A stretch of 64,000 nucleotides of DNA from Endozoicomonas acroporae (GTDB taxonomy: Bacteria > Pseudomonadota > Gammaproteobacteria > Pseudomonadales > Endozoicomonadaceae), in assembly GCF_002864045.1 (NCBI RefSeq), contig NZ_PJPV01000045.1, positions 1 to 64,000 on the forward strand, given 5' to 3'. Position numbers and translations under genes: made by a program. The stretch's first letter is position 1. Every line of letters starts with the position of its first letter. Below the pieces are notes generated by a model. The model searched no databases. It had not been told where the DNA came from and worked only from the letters and a program-made list of their open reading frames with translations. Below are positions 23,692 to 32,736 of this stretch, piece after piece.

Positions 23692-25941
23692 ATGTCAGAC
23701 CCGAAACTGGCGGATATCAAGGTATCCCTGATCGGTGAGGCCGATCTGATTGTGGCTCAGCGTCAGGCCGTAGCCGAAGACAAGATAGCCATTGAGCAGA
23801 TGAAGGCTGATATTGAAAACATGCAGTCTGATGTGGACAACGACCAGAGTGATGTAGCGACGCGCCATACAGATATCGTCGCCAAACATGGGGAGGTTGA
23901 AGCGGATCGGTTAGAGGTATCCACCAACCGACAAGATGTAGAAGACCGGCAGACCGATATCATCAATCGCCAGACCGATGTGATCAGTCGACAGTCAGAT
24001 ATCACCGCCAAACACAATACCGTGCTGAACACTGCCGGGGCGGTGGCAAAAGATAAAGTCCGGGTGGCCAGTGACAAGGTGGACGTTGGCAATACTGTCA
24101 CTGCATTCAATACTACCGTCGCTAATGCCCTGCAATCACTCACTGATGAAGGCAACCAGCAAAACACCAGAGTTATCGCCACCGGAGAAAGCCAGGAACG
24201 GCGGGTGATTGATGCTGGCGATACCGAACGGGGTGACGTTGTCCAGGAAGGTATAAACCAGCGAAACCTGATTAGCACAGAGAGCACCAACCAGCAGACG
24301 CTTATCGCCAACAAAGGTACTGAACAATCTGACCGTGTAAAAGCTGAAGGCGATGGTCAGGTACTGCGGGTTCAAACGGAAGGAAATAACCAGATCAGTC
24401 GGGTCATTGTAGAAGGCAATAATCAAACCGCCCGAGCCACCACCGAGGCGGATCGTTCATCCAGTCAAGCCAACCTTGCCCAAACCCATCGGAATTACGT
24501 TGAAGATTTTGCCGGTCGTTTTGGTAATGTGGATCAGGCCATTACCGATGCCACCGCTCATGCAGCCCGTGCCAATACCGAAGCCAACCGCTCCAAGTCG
24601 GAAGCGAATCGTTCAACAGATAATAACGCACTGGCAGAAAGCCATGCTGACCGGGCGGATGCTGCCGCCAGTCGAGCGGATGAAATTGCAGGGTTGAAAA
24701 CGGTAAGGGATGCCCTGGTTGCCTCTTCGCTTCCGGCACCGGATTTTCATCTACCACTGACTTCTGATTTACAGATCCGTGAAGGTTTCGGCCCCGCAGA
24801 TCAGCTGGATATTTCTCCAGCCCGGGATGGCAGCCAGCTGATCAACCTGCCTACCCGCTCAGCGTCGTTCCATCGCAACGGCATTAAGTGGTATACCAAT
24901 AAATCCGGTGTGCTTACCAAAGCCGAGATTAACGAACCTGCCTTTGAGCAGGAGGGTATTCTGATTGAAGGCAGTAGCACCAATATTGTCCCCCGCAGCA
25001 ATCATTTCTCATCTCACTGGGTAAAGTATCCCGATGGTTCGACCACCGTGATTACCGACAACGCCGAAACTGGCCCCGATAATATTGAAAACTCAGCCGC
25101 ACAGCTGGATTTTGTTGGTAACAGCGCCTGGCTGCTGACATACAACCTGAGCGGATTCGATCAGACAAAAGCCCATACCGCATCTATCTGGATGAAAGGC
25201 AGTGTCGGCGGCGAACAGATCAAGATCGATTTTAAAAATCAGGCGTCAGTAGGCCAGCAGGGAGCGACTTTTAATCTCACTACCCAGTGGCAGCGCTACC
25301 AGGTCAGTTCCGTTGATCCCGGTGATGGTAATCACAATATTCAGGGCTTTCAGGTCCGTAAAAACGACGGTGTCCCCGGCACCATTTTTATTTATGGCGT
25401 CCAGCTGGAAGCACTGCCATTCGCCACTTCCTATATTCCTACCGATGGCAGTGTTGCAAGCCGGGAACAGGATTATCTGAACATTCCCCGTGCAAACAAT
25501 CTTGTGCACAGCTCCCGCACCCCCATGAGCTGGAGTATCGATTTCAACACTCTGGGGGAAATACCCGGTGCGACCAACTACCTGATTTTTTGCAATGGCT
25601 ATAACCCAGATTACGATGTCTCTGGCTGGGCGCTGGTGGTGTGGCCCCGCTCCGGTTCTTATGATGGTCTGCGGGTACGTCAGGGCATTGATATAATTAT
25701 GCCTGCGGTGACGGATACCCAAATGCATCGGCTGGTCAGTTCAGGAGAGGAACAAAAACTGATCGTCTATCTGGATGGACAGCAGATTGGCTCAGGGAAT
25801 CAGGGGAATCTTACCCGTATCTATAACTCCAATGATGTAGCCTTGGGTCGTGCCGGAGAGCAGTGTCTCAATGGTCATATCCGGGATTTCAGAATCTGGC
25901 ACCGGGCGTTAACCCCTGAGCAGGTCAGCGTGCTGGGGTAA
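23692..25941 (+). CDS. Tail fibre / receptor-binding protein with LamG-like C-terminus
   Basis: A 749-residue protein from ATG 23692 (ACAAGGAT upstream). Residues about 15-330 are a long repetitive coiled-coil shaft with 7-residue periods such as RQTDIIN-RQTDVIS-RQSDITA, later Gln/Gly/Arg-rich repeats. Residues about 350-580 resemble the head-spike/CBM-like domain (EGILIEGSSTNIV, SIWMKGS). The end is a LamG-like fold (IVYLDGQQIGSG, DFRIWHRALTPEQ). It should bind the host surface. Confidence 0.85.
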   Translation: MSDPKLADIKVSLIGEADLIVAQRQAVAEDKIAIEQMKADIENMQSDVDNDQSDVATRHTDIVAKHGEVEADRLEVSTNRQDVEDRQTDIINRQTDVISRQSDITAKHNTVLNTAGAVAKDKVRVASDKVDVGNTVTAFNTTVANALQSLTDEGNQQNTRVIATGESQERRVIDAGDTERGDVVQEGINQRNLISTESTNQQTLIANKGTEQSDRVKAEGDGQVLRVQTEGNNQISRVIVEGNNQTARATTEADRSSSQANLAQTHRNYVEDFAGRFGNVDQAITDATAHAARANTEANRSKSEANRSTDNNALAESHADRADAAASRADEIAGLKTVRDALVASSLPAPDFHLPLTSDLQIREGFGPADQLDISPARDGSQLINLPTRSASFHRNGIKWYTNKSGVLTKAEINEPAFEQEGILIEGSSTNIVPRSNHFSSHWVKYPDGSTTVITDNAETGPDNIENSAAQLDFVGNSAWLLTYNLSGFDQTKAHTASIWMKGSVGGEQIKIDFKNQASVGQQGATFNLTTQWQRYQVSSVDPGDGNHNIQGFQVRKNDGVPGTIFIYGVQLEALPFATSYIPTDGSVASREQDYLNIPRANNLVHSSRTPMSWSIDFNTLGEIPGATNYLIFCNGYNPDYDVSGWALVVWPRSGSYDGLRVRQGIDIIMPAVTDTQMHRLVSSGEEQKLIVYLDGQQIGSGNQGNLTRIYNSNDVALGRAGEQCLNGHIRDFRIWHRALTPEQVSVLG

Positions 25942-25944
25942 GCC

Positions 25945-26892
25945 ATGAAAATCGACATCACTTCTTTTACCGGAGAAGTCCCCTGGCTGGACAGCCACTT
26001 GCTGGAAGATACGCAGGCAGAGGCGGCGGTGGATTGTCGTTTAACCAATGGCAGTCTGAGAGCCTATCGTGCGCCGCTGGTTGAGCAGGTACTGAACGAT
26101 ACCCCGCAGTCTGTTTACCTGTATCGCAACGAAGGTAACCGCTATTGGTTTGACTGGACGGAAGATGTGGATGTGATCCGTTCCCCAGTGGCTGACGATC
26201 CCAACAATCGAGTGTATTTCACTGGCACCGTCAAGGGGCCAAGATACACCGATAACGGCCTGGCCCTGAGTGGTGGCAGTGACTATCCGGTCAATGACCA
26301 TCAGCTTGGACTGCCAGAGCCGGACGTGGCCCCCGTGGTGACGCTCAGTGGTACACCGCTGGACGATGCTGAAGCAGTGGATGCCGAAACCCGTTTCTAC
26401 ACCTACACCTGGGTGGACGAAAACGGACGGGAAGGACCGCCATCGCTGCCCTCCGGTGAGATTGTGGTGAAACCCGGTGAAACGGTGGACATTACCGTGG
26501 GCTCAGGTCCCGGTGCCGTGGACCTGAACATTACCCATTACCGGATTTACACCAGTACCCAGATCGGCGTGTATCAGCTTTGCACCCAGATCAACAACGC
26601 CGGAACGGTGGCCACCGATACCCCCGTAGGTGTCACCACTGTGGTGGATCAAACGCCGTTGGACCAACGGGGAGGTATCCTGAAAACCATCGGCTGGATA
26701 GCACCACCCATCAACCTGCAAGGCATGGTGGTGCTGCCCGGTGGTGTGGCAGCGGGATTCTCCGGCAAGGAGCTGATGTTCAGTGAGCCTTACCATTTGT
26801 ACGCCTGGCCAGCGGCCTACCGGCTGGCGGTGGAGTATGACATTCAGTCACTGGCGGTGGCCGCCAACAGTGTGCAATGTACAACAATATAA
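25945..26892 (+). pseudogene. Tail nozzle/stabilisation-type protein, truncated by prophage B
   Basis: A 315-residue reading frame beginning 3 bases after the fibre gene. The sequence (YRNEGNRYWFDWTEDVDVIR, SPVADDPNNRVYFTG, YTWVDENGREGPPS, MVVLPGGVAAGFSGKELMFS) resembles podovirus tail proteins of beta-propeller type that usually exceed 600 residues. The frame ends after NSVQCTTI, exactly where an inverted-repeat site and the serine recombinase of prophage B begin. I conclude that the second half of the gene was displaced to the far side of prophage B. Confidence 0.8.
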
Positions 26893-26898
26893 TTGCAC
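26872..26898. other. Probable attL of prophage B (serine-integrase site)
   Basis: GTGCAAT (26872-26878) and ATTGCAC (26892-26898) form an inverted repeat around a 13-base centre at 26885. This is the size and symmetry of serine-integrase attachment sites. A third ATTGCAC lies at 26912-26918. The site interrupts the upstream virion gene and directly precedes the integrase. Confidence 0.55.
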
Positions 26899-26934
26899 CT
26901 TCGTCGATGTTATTGCACGATTATAGGAGGCATT

Positions 26935-28545
26935 ATGACGATAATAAAAACAATGGACTCAACGATTACACGGACGACCTACTGTTACTCATATCACCGC
27001 ATCTCAACTCGTAACCAGTTAAAAGGTGGCGGTATTAAACGCCAGATAGAAGACAGTTCCAGATTCTGCGAAGCACAGAACTGGGTGATGGATACGACCT
27101 TCAAACTCACCGATATCGGCACCTCTGCCTACCATGGTAAAAACCTTGATGATCGTGCTGCACTTGGGAGCTTTCTCAAAGCGGCGGATGATGGCCTCGT
27201 TAAACGTCCTGCTGTCCTTCTGGTGGAAAGTCTGGATCGATTAAGCCGGGCAAATATCATGGATGCTCTGGAACTGTTTATTCGTATATTGAATGCCGGT
27301 ATTTCTATCTGCACTTACCACGACCGGATGATATACAGCAAGGAAAGTATTCAGGCCAATTTCGGCCCACTACTTATTTCTATTACCATTATGTGCCGGG
27401 CTCATGAAGAAAGTGAGACAAAATCAAAACGAGTTAAAAGAAGCTGGATTCAGATGCGTGAGAAAATCCGGAATGGGGGCATTGGCAGCAAAAAAATATA
27501 TCCAAAATGGATATCAACAGAGAGTGGGAGGCCAGAAATCATTGAAAGCGAAGCTAAAATAATTCGAGAAATTTTTGATCTTTGTGTCAATCACAATATG
27601 AGCTATACAGATATTATTGTCGAAATGAGAAAACGACACAATAACAATATTAATTTAAGGAGTTATCAGCTCAATCGCCTTTTTCGTCATAAAAATGTTC
27701 TTGGAATATACTGTACTACTGGCGCTCAAGCAGGAGAGGAAATTAAGGCATATCCTGCCATTATCAGCGAGGATATGTACTATAAAGCCAAAGCTCTAAT
27801 TAAAGAGCGGATTTCAGTCCGGGTTGGTCAACCAACGAAGTATGAAATTAATTTTTTTAAAACCAAACTATCCTGTGGAGATTGCGGTTACGCAATTACA
27901 TCCAATAGGGCAAACAGGTCGACCTCTTACCTTTGCAGAGAAAAACTTAAAACAAAGACTGCCTGCAAACAAAGTTCAAAGATAACGGCTAAAAAATTTC
28001 AACCCGTCCTTTTGTACGCCATCTCACTGATCGACAAAGACGATATGCTGGAAAGTGCTGCTAACAGTAAGAAGGCCAAGCTCTCCAAGGCAATCAATAC
28101 TAAACAGGCTGAGCTAGAAGATAAGCAAACTCGTATGGATAACCTTGCTGATCTGGTTGCAGCCGGGTCCAAAAAAGGAGTTCAGATGGTGGTTCAGCTT
28201 GAGGGCGAAGTTGATACTATCCTGCAAGATATAGCAACAATGCAAGACCAGCTGGATATGCTTAATTCGCCCACTATGGCCGCAAGCATTGATCACGCAA
28301 ACGAGTTTGGCAGGAAATTTATTCTTGGGCAGGCCACCAAGGAAGATCAGGAGCCATTCGTTCAAGCACTTGGAAATATAGTGGAAAAGATAGTAATTCA
28401 TTCTCCTGAGAAAGAAGGCCAGAGAACCATTGCCATTATTAAACTGCTTTCAGGTATAGATATAAGGGTTGTAGTAGAAAAGGATTATTCCGCAGATATT
28501 TTCAAGGGGAAAAAACGTATCGGCCGCTTTACACCGAAGGGGTAG
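26935..28545 (+). CDS. Large serine recombinase (integrase of prophage B)
   Basis: A 536-residue protein from ATG 26935, which follows AGGAGG by 4 bases. Residues about 15-160 are the resolvase domain with the nucleophile Ser24 in YHRIST and LVESLDRLSRANIMDALELF. A recombinase domain follows (IIESEAKIIREIFDLCVNHN, VLGIYCTTGAQ), then a zinc ribbon with CGDCG near residue 313 and later Cys pairs. The C-terminus has a coiled coil (KQAELEDKQTRMDNLADLVA). Base composition is AT-richer than the flanks. It should catalyse integration at attL. It stops back-to-back with the next, convergent gene inside a small hairpin. Confidence 0.95.
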   Translation: MTIIKTMDSTITRTTYCYSYHRISTRNQLKGGGIKRQIEDSSRFCEAQNWVMDTTFKLTDIGTSAYHGKNLDDRAALGSFLKAADDGLVKRPAVLLVESLDRLSRANIMDALELFIRILNAGISICTYHDRMIYSKESIQANFGPLLISITIMCRAHEESETKSKRVKRSWIQMREKIRNGGIGSKKIYPKWISTESGRPEIIESEAKIIREIFDLCVNHNMSYTDIIVEMRKRHNNNINLRSYQLNRLFRHKNVLGIYCTTGAQAGEEIKAYPAIISEDMYYKAKALIKERISVRVGQPTKYEINFFKTKLSCGDCGYAITSNRANRSTSYLCREKLKTKTACKQSSKITAKKFQPVLLYAISLIDKDDMLESAANSKKAKLSKAINTKQAELEDKQTRMDNLADLVAAGSKKGVQMVVQLEGEVDTILQDIATMQDQLDMLNSPTMAASIDHANEFGRKFILGQATKEDQEPFVQALGNIVEKIVIHSPEKEGQRTIAIIKLLSGIDIRVVVEKDYSADIFKGKKRIGRFTPKG

Positions 28546-28746
28546 TCACCCCTTCCGGTTAGCCTTAATCCATTGATCAACAAGGGAGTTAAGTACACTC
28601 CCTTCTTTTTTCCCCTTTTCCTTCACCAGTTGGATAAATTCATCAACCTTCTGGTTCGAAATCACAAAACCATAAGCGATAGAGTCATCACGAATACATT
28701 GTTGAATAAGGTCCATATCCTTATCATTCTGTTCATCATTTGTCAT
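28546..28746 (-). CDS. Hypothetical small protein, end of leftward operon of prophage B
   Basis: A 66-residue charged protein with a good ribosome site (AGGGAATAGGGAT before the ATG). It is mainly helical (NDKDMDLIQQCIRDDSIAYG, VDEFIQLVKEKGKKEG) and unknown to me. It is the last gene of the leftward operon and converges with the integrase. In other phages, excisionase or directionality factors are small proteins near the integrase, so such a role is possible but unsupported by motif. Confidence 0.55.
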   Translation of the reverse strand: MTNDEQNDKDMDLIQQCIRDDSIAYGFVISNQKVDEFIQLVKEKGKKEGSVLNSLVDQWIKANRKG

Positions 28747-28757
28747 ATCCCTATTCC

Positions 28758-30464
28758 CTAAAAATCAATATCCGTATCAAAGACATCAAAATGATCAGCG
28801 TTGAATCCCTCTGGTTTTGGGCGACCTGCCGGGTTGTCATTCCATTCGCTTGGTGTGCCTGCTTTTACCGTAAAGTCATAAGCCCTTACCCGCTGCCAGC
28901 GCCCGTCTTGAATAACTTCTATACGACAAGGTTCTTTCATATCCCGAACCACATTAATCCGGTTCAGTGCATCGTCGGTGAATTCTGGGCAGGGTTCATG
29001 GTTAAAGCGTTTCACCCACCAGATCACGGCTTTCTGTCGTGCATAACCGCCATATTCAAAGCAGACCCATTCACGGATTGTTTCCAGGCCGCAGCGATAA
29101 GAGACCTGCATCGAGGGTGGTTTGCCTGTTTTCTCATGAAGGGTGTAAATGATTTCATCCACATCAAACCATTCCGGTTCAATCTGGTTCGCCAACAGTG
29201 CGGCGCTGGATGCTTCTGCTTCATGCTTTTCCCGTTCCGGGAATTCATAGTGGCAGGCAGGGCAGATTTGCAGGCCTGCAAGAATCAGTTCAAAGCATTC
29301 CGGGCATTCCTTAACCGGCGGTTCTCCGGAGCCTTTACCTGCTTTTATATGGTCAACAGTGATGCGGTCAATCGGTCCATGGCGTTCAACGTTGCCGCCA
29401 TAATCCAGTACCAGGCAATCCGTCTTTCCAGTCTCAGGGCTGATGCGAAGGCCTCGTCCTAAAATCTGAACATACAGTCCGGGAGATTTAGTGGCTCGAA
29501 GCAGAGCAATCATATCGGTCAGAGGGGCATCAAAACCGGTGGTCAGGACGCCTTGGCTGGTAAGCGCTTTTATCTTTCCTGCTTTATAGTTTGCCAGAAT
29601 CCGAGTCCGGTCATCTTTTGGGGTTTCTCCGGTGAGGCATTCGGCCTCAACACCCTCAGCTACCAGTAATTCTTTGACCTGTTCAGCATGTGCCACACTG
29701 ACGCAGAAGATCAGCCATGCTTTCCGCTCCTGACCGTACTGAATGATTTCTGTCACCGCTTTTTCGGTGACATCGTTTTTGTTGACTGCGGCTTCCATAT
29801 CACTGGTGCGATAATCGCCCTGCCGGGTTCTGACGCCAGTAAGATCAATTTTCTTTTTTCCAGCTTTGGAACGCAGAGGCGATAGAAAACCATCGTCAAT
29901 TAATCGCTGAATGTCGGTCTCGTAGACAATCTCATCAAACAGGGGCTGCTTTCCTTCCGTCAGTAAACCCTGTTTCATGCGGTAGGGAGTGGCCGTAAAA
30001 CCAATAATTTTCAGTGCAGGATTCATGTCCCGAAGACCAGCAATCAGTCGAGAGTACATCGTTTCTGAGCTTTCACTATTGAGCAGATGGCATTCATCAA
30101 TAACGAGTAAATCACAATGACCTAATTCCTCAGCCCGTTTATGAACACTCTGGATGCTGGCAAACAGTATCTGAGCATCAGTATTGCGGGAATTCATAGA
30201 GGCCGAGTAAATACCCGTCGGAGCCTCCGGCCACTGGGCAACAATCTTTTCATGGTTCTGTTCAATGATCTCTTTCACATGGGAAAGAACCAGGAACCGC
30301 TGATCTGGCCATTTATTCAGAACCCCGTGGATAAAGTCAGCAATAATCACAGACTTGCCACCACCGGTACTGACGCAAACCAGCGGGTTGCCATTGGCGG
30401 CGCTGAAATACTGATAGATGGCATCAATAGCCTCCCGCTGATACCAGCGGAGCTCAAAAGCCAC
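28758..30464 (-). CDS. SF2 DEAD/DEAH-type helicase
   Basis: A 568-residue protein from GTG 30464 (AAGGG 8 bases upstream; TTG 30470 is an alternative). It shows motif I STGGGKS (about 32-38), motif II DECH (about 123-126), motif III GFTATPYR, and motif VI QILGRGLR (about 333). A zinc knuckle CPEC...CPAC follows near residues 387-404. This is the UvrB/RecG-like branch of phage helicases. It likely unwinds DNA during recombination-dependent replication together with the nuclease and annealing ATPase of the same operon. Confidence 0.9.
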   Translation of the reverse strand: MAFELRWYQREAIDAIYQYFSAANGNPLVCVSTGGGKSVIIADFIHGVLNKWPDQRFLVLSHVKEIIEQNHEKIVAQWPEAPTGIYSASMNSRNTDAQILFASIQSVHKRAEELGHCDLLVIDECHLLNSESSETMYSRLIAGLRDMNPALKIIGFTATPYRMKQGLLTEGKQPLFDEIVYETDIQRLIDDGFLSPLRSKAGKKKIDLTGVRTRQGDYRTSDMEAAVNKNDVTEKAVTEIIQYGQERKAWLIFCVSVAHAEQVKELLVAEGVEAECLTGETPKDDRTRILANYKAGKIKALTSQGVLTTGFDAPLTDMIALLRATKSPGLYVQILGRGLRISPETGKTDCLVLDYGGNVERHGPIDRITVDHIKAGKGSGEPPVKECPECFELILAGLQICPACHYEFPEREKHEAEASSAALLANQIEPEWFDVDEIIYTLHEKTGKPPSMQVSYRCGLETIREWVCFEYGGYARQKAVIWWVKRFNHEPCPEFTDDALNRINVVRDMKEPCRIEVIQDGRWQRVRAYDFTVKAGTPSEWNDNPAGRPKPEGFNADHFDVFDTDIDF

Positions 30465-30930
30465 GATCAAAACCCTTCATCTGGTTAATGATCTGATTGG
30501 CTACGCGCTCAGTCGCTTTGCGGTCAGTGGTTGTTGGTATCCCGTCGCTTGTCTTCCTCACCTGAAGCATTTTATCCGCAATGCTGTAGGCAAAATTTAC
30601 GGCTGGCTCAATGGCCGTGCCCCGGTTGCAGGTAAACTCCCCCATCAGCGCAGCAATGGCAAACAGATCCCTGAGTTGGATAGATTGGCTTTTAAACTGT
30701 TCTAACTGGTTTTCCAGGTTGTTGATGGTTTCATCGCAAGCCGCTTGAGCGTATTGATCAAAAGAAGCGGTATCTTCGATCAGATAATGAGAGACCTGCG
30801 GGTAGAAATTGCCTTGCTGGTAGTCTGTTATGCACAGCCCACTGTCCCCATTGAGACCAACCAGGTCAATCTGGTCTTCTGCAGGTGGATTGCTTACAGG
30901 TATGAAGCGATAGCGTTTGGAATGATCCAT
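30454..30930 (-). CDS. Hypothetical phage protein
   Basis: A 158-residue protein with AAGGAAA before its ATG. The N-terminal half is mixed alpha/beta. The second half is helical (DETINNLENQLEQFKSQSIQ, FAIAALMGEFTCNRGTAIEP). Family not recognised. It overlaps the helicase start by 11 bases and is 15 bases downstream of the nuclease gene, so it is probably part of the recombination operon. No catalytic motif is evident. Confidence 0.6.
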   Translation of the reverse strand: MDHSKRYRFIPVSNPPAEDQIDLVGLNGDSGLCITDYQQGNFYPQVSHYLIEDTASFDQYAQAACDETINNLENQLEQFKSQSIQLRDLFAIAALMGEFTCNRGTAIEPAVNFAYSIADKMLQVRKTSDGIPTTTDRKATERVANQIINQMKGFDRGF

Positions 30931-30945
30931 TGCTCATTTTCCTTC

Positions 30946-31998
30946 TCATTGATTATTTTCAATCGTTCCATCGAACTGGGTTTTCAGCCCTGCCAGCTTT
31001 TCATCCGTCAGCAGGCGTTTGTCTTCTACTGCCTGAATTTCCCGGGAGGAAAACTGCCCTTTATCCGTACCGGTAACAAACTCTTCGCCGGTAGACTTCA
31101 GGCGATAGCGTATCCAGTACTCACCGCTATCAGTGGGCTCGGCAAATTGCTCTAACAGGTAGGGGTTATAGAGGTGGAGTTCACAGCCGGACTTCTGAAC
31201 AGATTCCGGAATATCCATATCATGACGGGCGCAGTGCCACTCACCTTCCTCAATTGGAGTGCTGTGCATACAGGTACGACAATTAACCGCAGGGGCTTCC
31301 TGACCATGGCAGATGGCCTGGTGGTCACAGAATTTGCAAAGGTACCAGCTGGGGTCTTCGGTGATTTTGCACAGCGGACGGTCACTGGCAATAATGCCCT
31401 CGGCCTTTTGTAACGTTGCCTTACCAATTACCGGGTCAAGACGAACCCGTTCACCATACAGCTCATCCGTATTCTTATTCACAGCTATATAGAAGGCTCT
31501 GGTCAGTTGGGGATTGGCCAGATACATATAGACCTGCATCTGAATAAAGTGCTCTGGCTTGGCTTCCTGCACTCCCTTCTTAACCAGGTTATTGAAGGAT
31601 TTTTCATTGTGGGTTTTCATCTCGATCAGGTGCCAGGTTTTGGGGGCTTCGATAAAGCCCAGACCCACACCATCAAATGAACCACCAAAATGGCCGTTGC
31701 AGGCTGAGACTCTGAACTGTTTGCCGGTGGCAGGATCGGTTTCAAATACCTTTATTCCGATACTGCGCAGATCAGATACGAATCGTTCCTCTGCCAGATG
31801 ACCAGTTTGAAAGAGTCGCAGCAGTTGGCCACCATGCTTTACATCAGAACACCAGCGAAAGGTATACCAGAGTGCCCGGTCACAGGGGCGACCAATAATT
31901 GAACCGCCCAGATGCGCCCGCATTACACCACCCTGGTTGTCCTCATAATGCCGGATAATCGCTTTGATGGTCGTTTTGTTGGATTCGGGGATTTTCAC
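30946..31998 (-). CDS. PD-(D/E)XK exonuclease with Fe-S cluster cysteines (Cas4/AddB-like)
   Basis: A 350-residue protein from a GTG start with GGAAGGCG upstream. The nuclease core has Asp109 in GGSFDGVG and Glu126/Lys128 in LIEMKTHN, then the QMQVYMYLANP helix. Cys39 (GRPCDRALW) and Cys221, Cys224, Cys230 (CKFCDHQAIC) match the four-cysteine iron-sulphur arrangement of Cas4/RecB-family nucleases. Further cysteines (240, 243, 256) may bind zinc. It is likely the end-resecting nuclease of prophage B. Confidence 0.88.
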   Translation of the reverse strand: MKIPESNKTTIKAIIRHYEDNQGGVMRAHLGGSIIGRPCDRALWYTFRWCSDVKHGGQLLRLFQTGHLAEERFVSDLRSIGIKVFETDPATGKQFRVSACNGHFGGSFDGVGLGFIEAPKTWHLIEMKTHNEKSFNNLVKKGVQEAKPEHFIQMQVYMYLANPQLTRAFYIAVNKNTDELYGERVRLDPVIGKATLQKAEGIIASDRPLCKITEDPSWYLCKFCDHQAICHGQEAPAVNCRTCMHSTPIEEGEWHCARHDMDIPESVQKSGCELHLYNPYLLEQFAEPTDSGEYWIRYRLKSTGEEFVTGTDKGQFSSREIQAVEDKRLLTDEKLAGLKTQFDGTIENNQ

Positions 31999-32025
31999 AA
32001 TGATTCGCCTTCCCTGGCTCTGAGC

Positions 32026-32166
32026 CTATTTCTGCTTTCTGTTTAACCGTCTGGCAATTCGCTGGGCTTTGCGCTTTCGCTTTCTCTCTGTTTTGGAGGG
32101 TCGTCGTTTGGTGAATCGGGCTTTATCCAGCTTTCGGGCGGAGGTGCCCGTTGAATTGAAAAACAT
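32026..32166 (-). CDS. Very basic small protein (46 aa)
   Basis: ATG 32166 follows AGGAAAG at about 7 bases. The 46-residue product is almost half Lys/Arg (for example TKRRPSKTERKRKRKAQRIA). It lies in the operon between the DUF669 gene and the exonuclease and stops 28 bases before the latter starts. It would bind nucleic acid or an acidic partner. I know of no family. Size and composition make it easy to overlook. Confidence 0.6.
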   Translation of the reverse strand: MFFNSTGTSARKLDKARFTKRRPSKTERKRKRKAQRIARRLNRKQK

Positions 32167-32211
32167 AACTTTCTTTCCTGGATGAAGGGGGCAAGCCCCC
32201 TTGATGAATGG

Positions 32212-32721
32212 CTATTTTTGTCCCCACGGTGGCGCAGCGTACTGAGTGGCTGGATGGGCTGCTTGTTGGGCTGGCGCAGGGTTGTGGGCTGGTGTCTGCT
32301 GCTGAGGTGCAGGGGCATTCTGCATGGGCTGACCACCCACATTGATCCATTTTTTTACTTCATTTTTAGGGCCATAACCCGGATCATTCTTGACCACCAC
32401 CCGAATCCGAACCACCTGATTCAATAGTTGATCCGTGTCGCTGATCATTGGCTGACCAATGGCGTGAGCAATTCGGCTGAGTTCTTTCCTGCCGATTTCC
32501 TCTGCCCTGGGGCTCCGGTTTTCAATGTTGTGTTGTGACCAGAGTTTCCGGCTCTCATGCGGTCCTTCCATAATGGTGTAGGTCAGTTTCACCATACGAC
32601 CGCCAGTTTTAGTGTTTTCCAGCGATGATTCGGTGATCATGGTCAGGTACTCACCAGCCGGTAGCGGCTCAAATTCATCGGTGGGATCGTAGTCACCGGC
32701 GTTAAAACCTAACTGTGCCAT
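32212..32721 (-). CDS. DUF669-family phage protein (ssDNA-binding-like)
   Basis: A 169-residue protein from ATG 32721 with GGAG 7 bases upstream. The first 115 residues fit DUF669 (YDPTDEFEPLPAGEYLTMIT, GGRMVKLTYTIMEGPHESRK, GRKELSRIAHAIG). The last 50 residues are a Gln/Ala/Pro-rich tail, as in single-stranded-DNA-binding proteins. DUF669 proteins occur beside Sak4/Erf-type annealing systems and are thought to bind ssDNA; that role is inferred here. Confidence 0.8.
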   Translation of the reverse strand: MAQLGFNAGDYDPTDEFEPLPAGEYLTMITESSLENTKTGGRMVKLTYTIMEGPHESRKLWSQHNIENRSPRAEEIGRKELSRIAHAIGQPMISDTDQLLNQVVRIRVVVKNDPGYGPKNEVKKWINVGGQPMQNAPAPQQQTPAHNPAPAQQAAHPATQYAAPPWGQK

Positions 32722-32736
32722 GGGCAATCTCCTTAT

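Larger units (their letters stand above)
1341..26885. mobile_element. Prophage A, podovirus-type, left portion
   Basis: A continuous phage genome layout: tyrosine integrase beside tRNA-Leu, leftward recombination operon, CI-like repressor, O/P replication genes, DNA methyltransferase, lysis cassette, terminase, portal, scaffold, coat, adaptors and fibre. No long-tail genes (sheath, tape measure, tube) are present, which suggests a short-tailed virion. The element is interrupted at about 26885 by prophage B. Its remaining genes and attR must lie beyond prophage B. Confidence 0.9.

Noticed and set aside
28535-28560. Hairpin at the convergent stops of integrase and 66-aa gene (AAGGGGT/ACCCCTT)
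   Set aside because: A good stem but no T-run on either strand. I do not list it as a terminator, though it may act as one weakly.
32043-32342. 99-codon minus-strand frame overlapping the DUF669 gene
   Set aside because: It reads the Pro/Gln-rich tail of the DUF669 gene in another frame. The 46-aa gene at 32026-32166 explains the region better.
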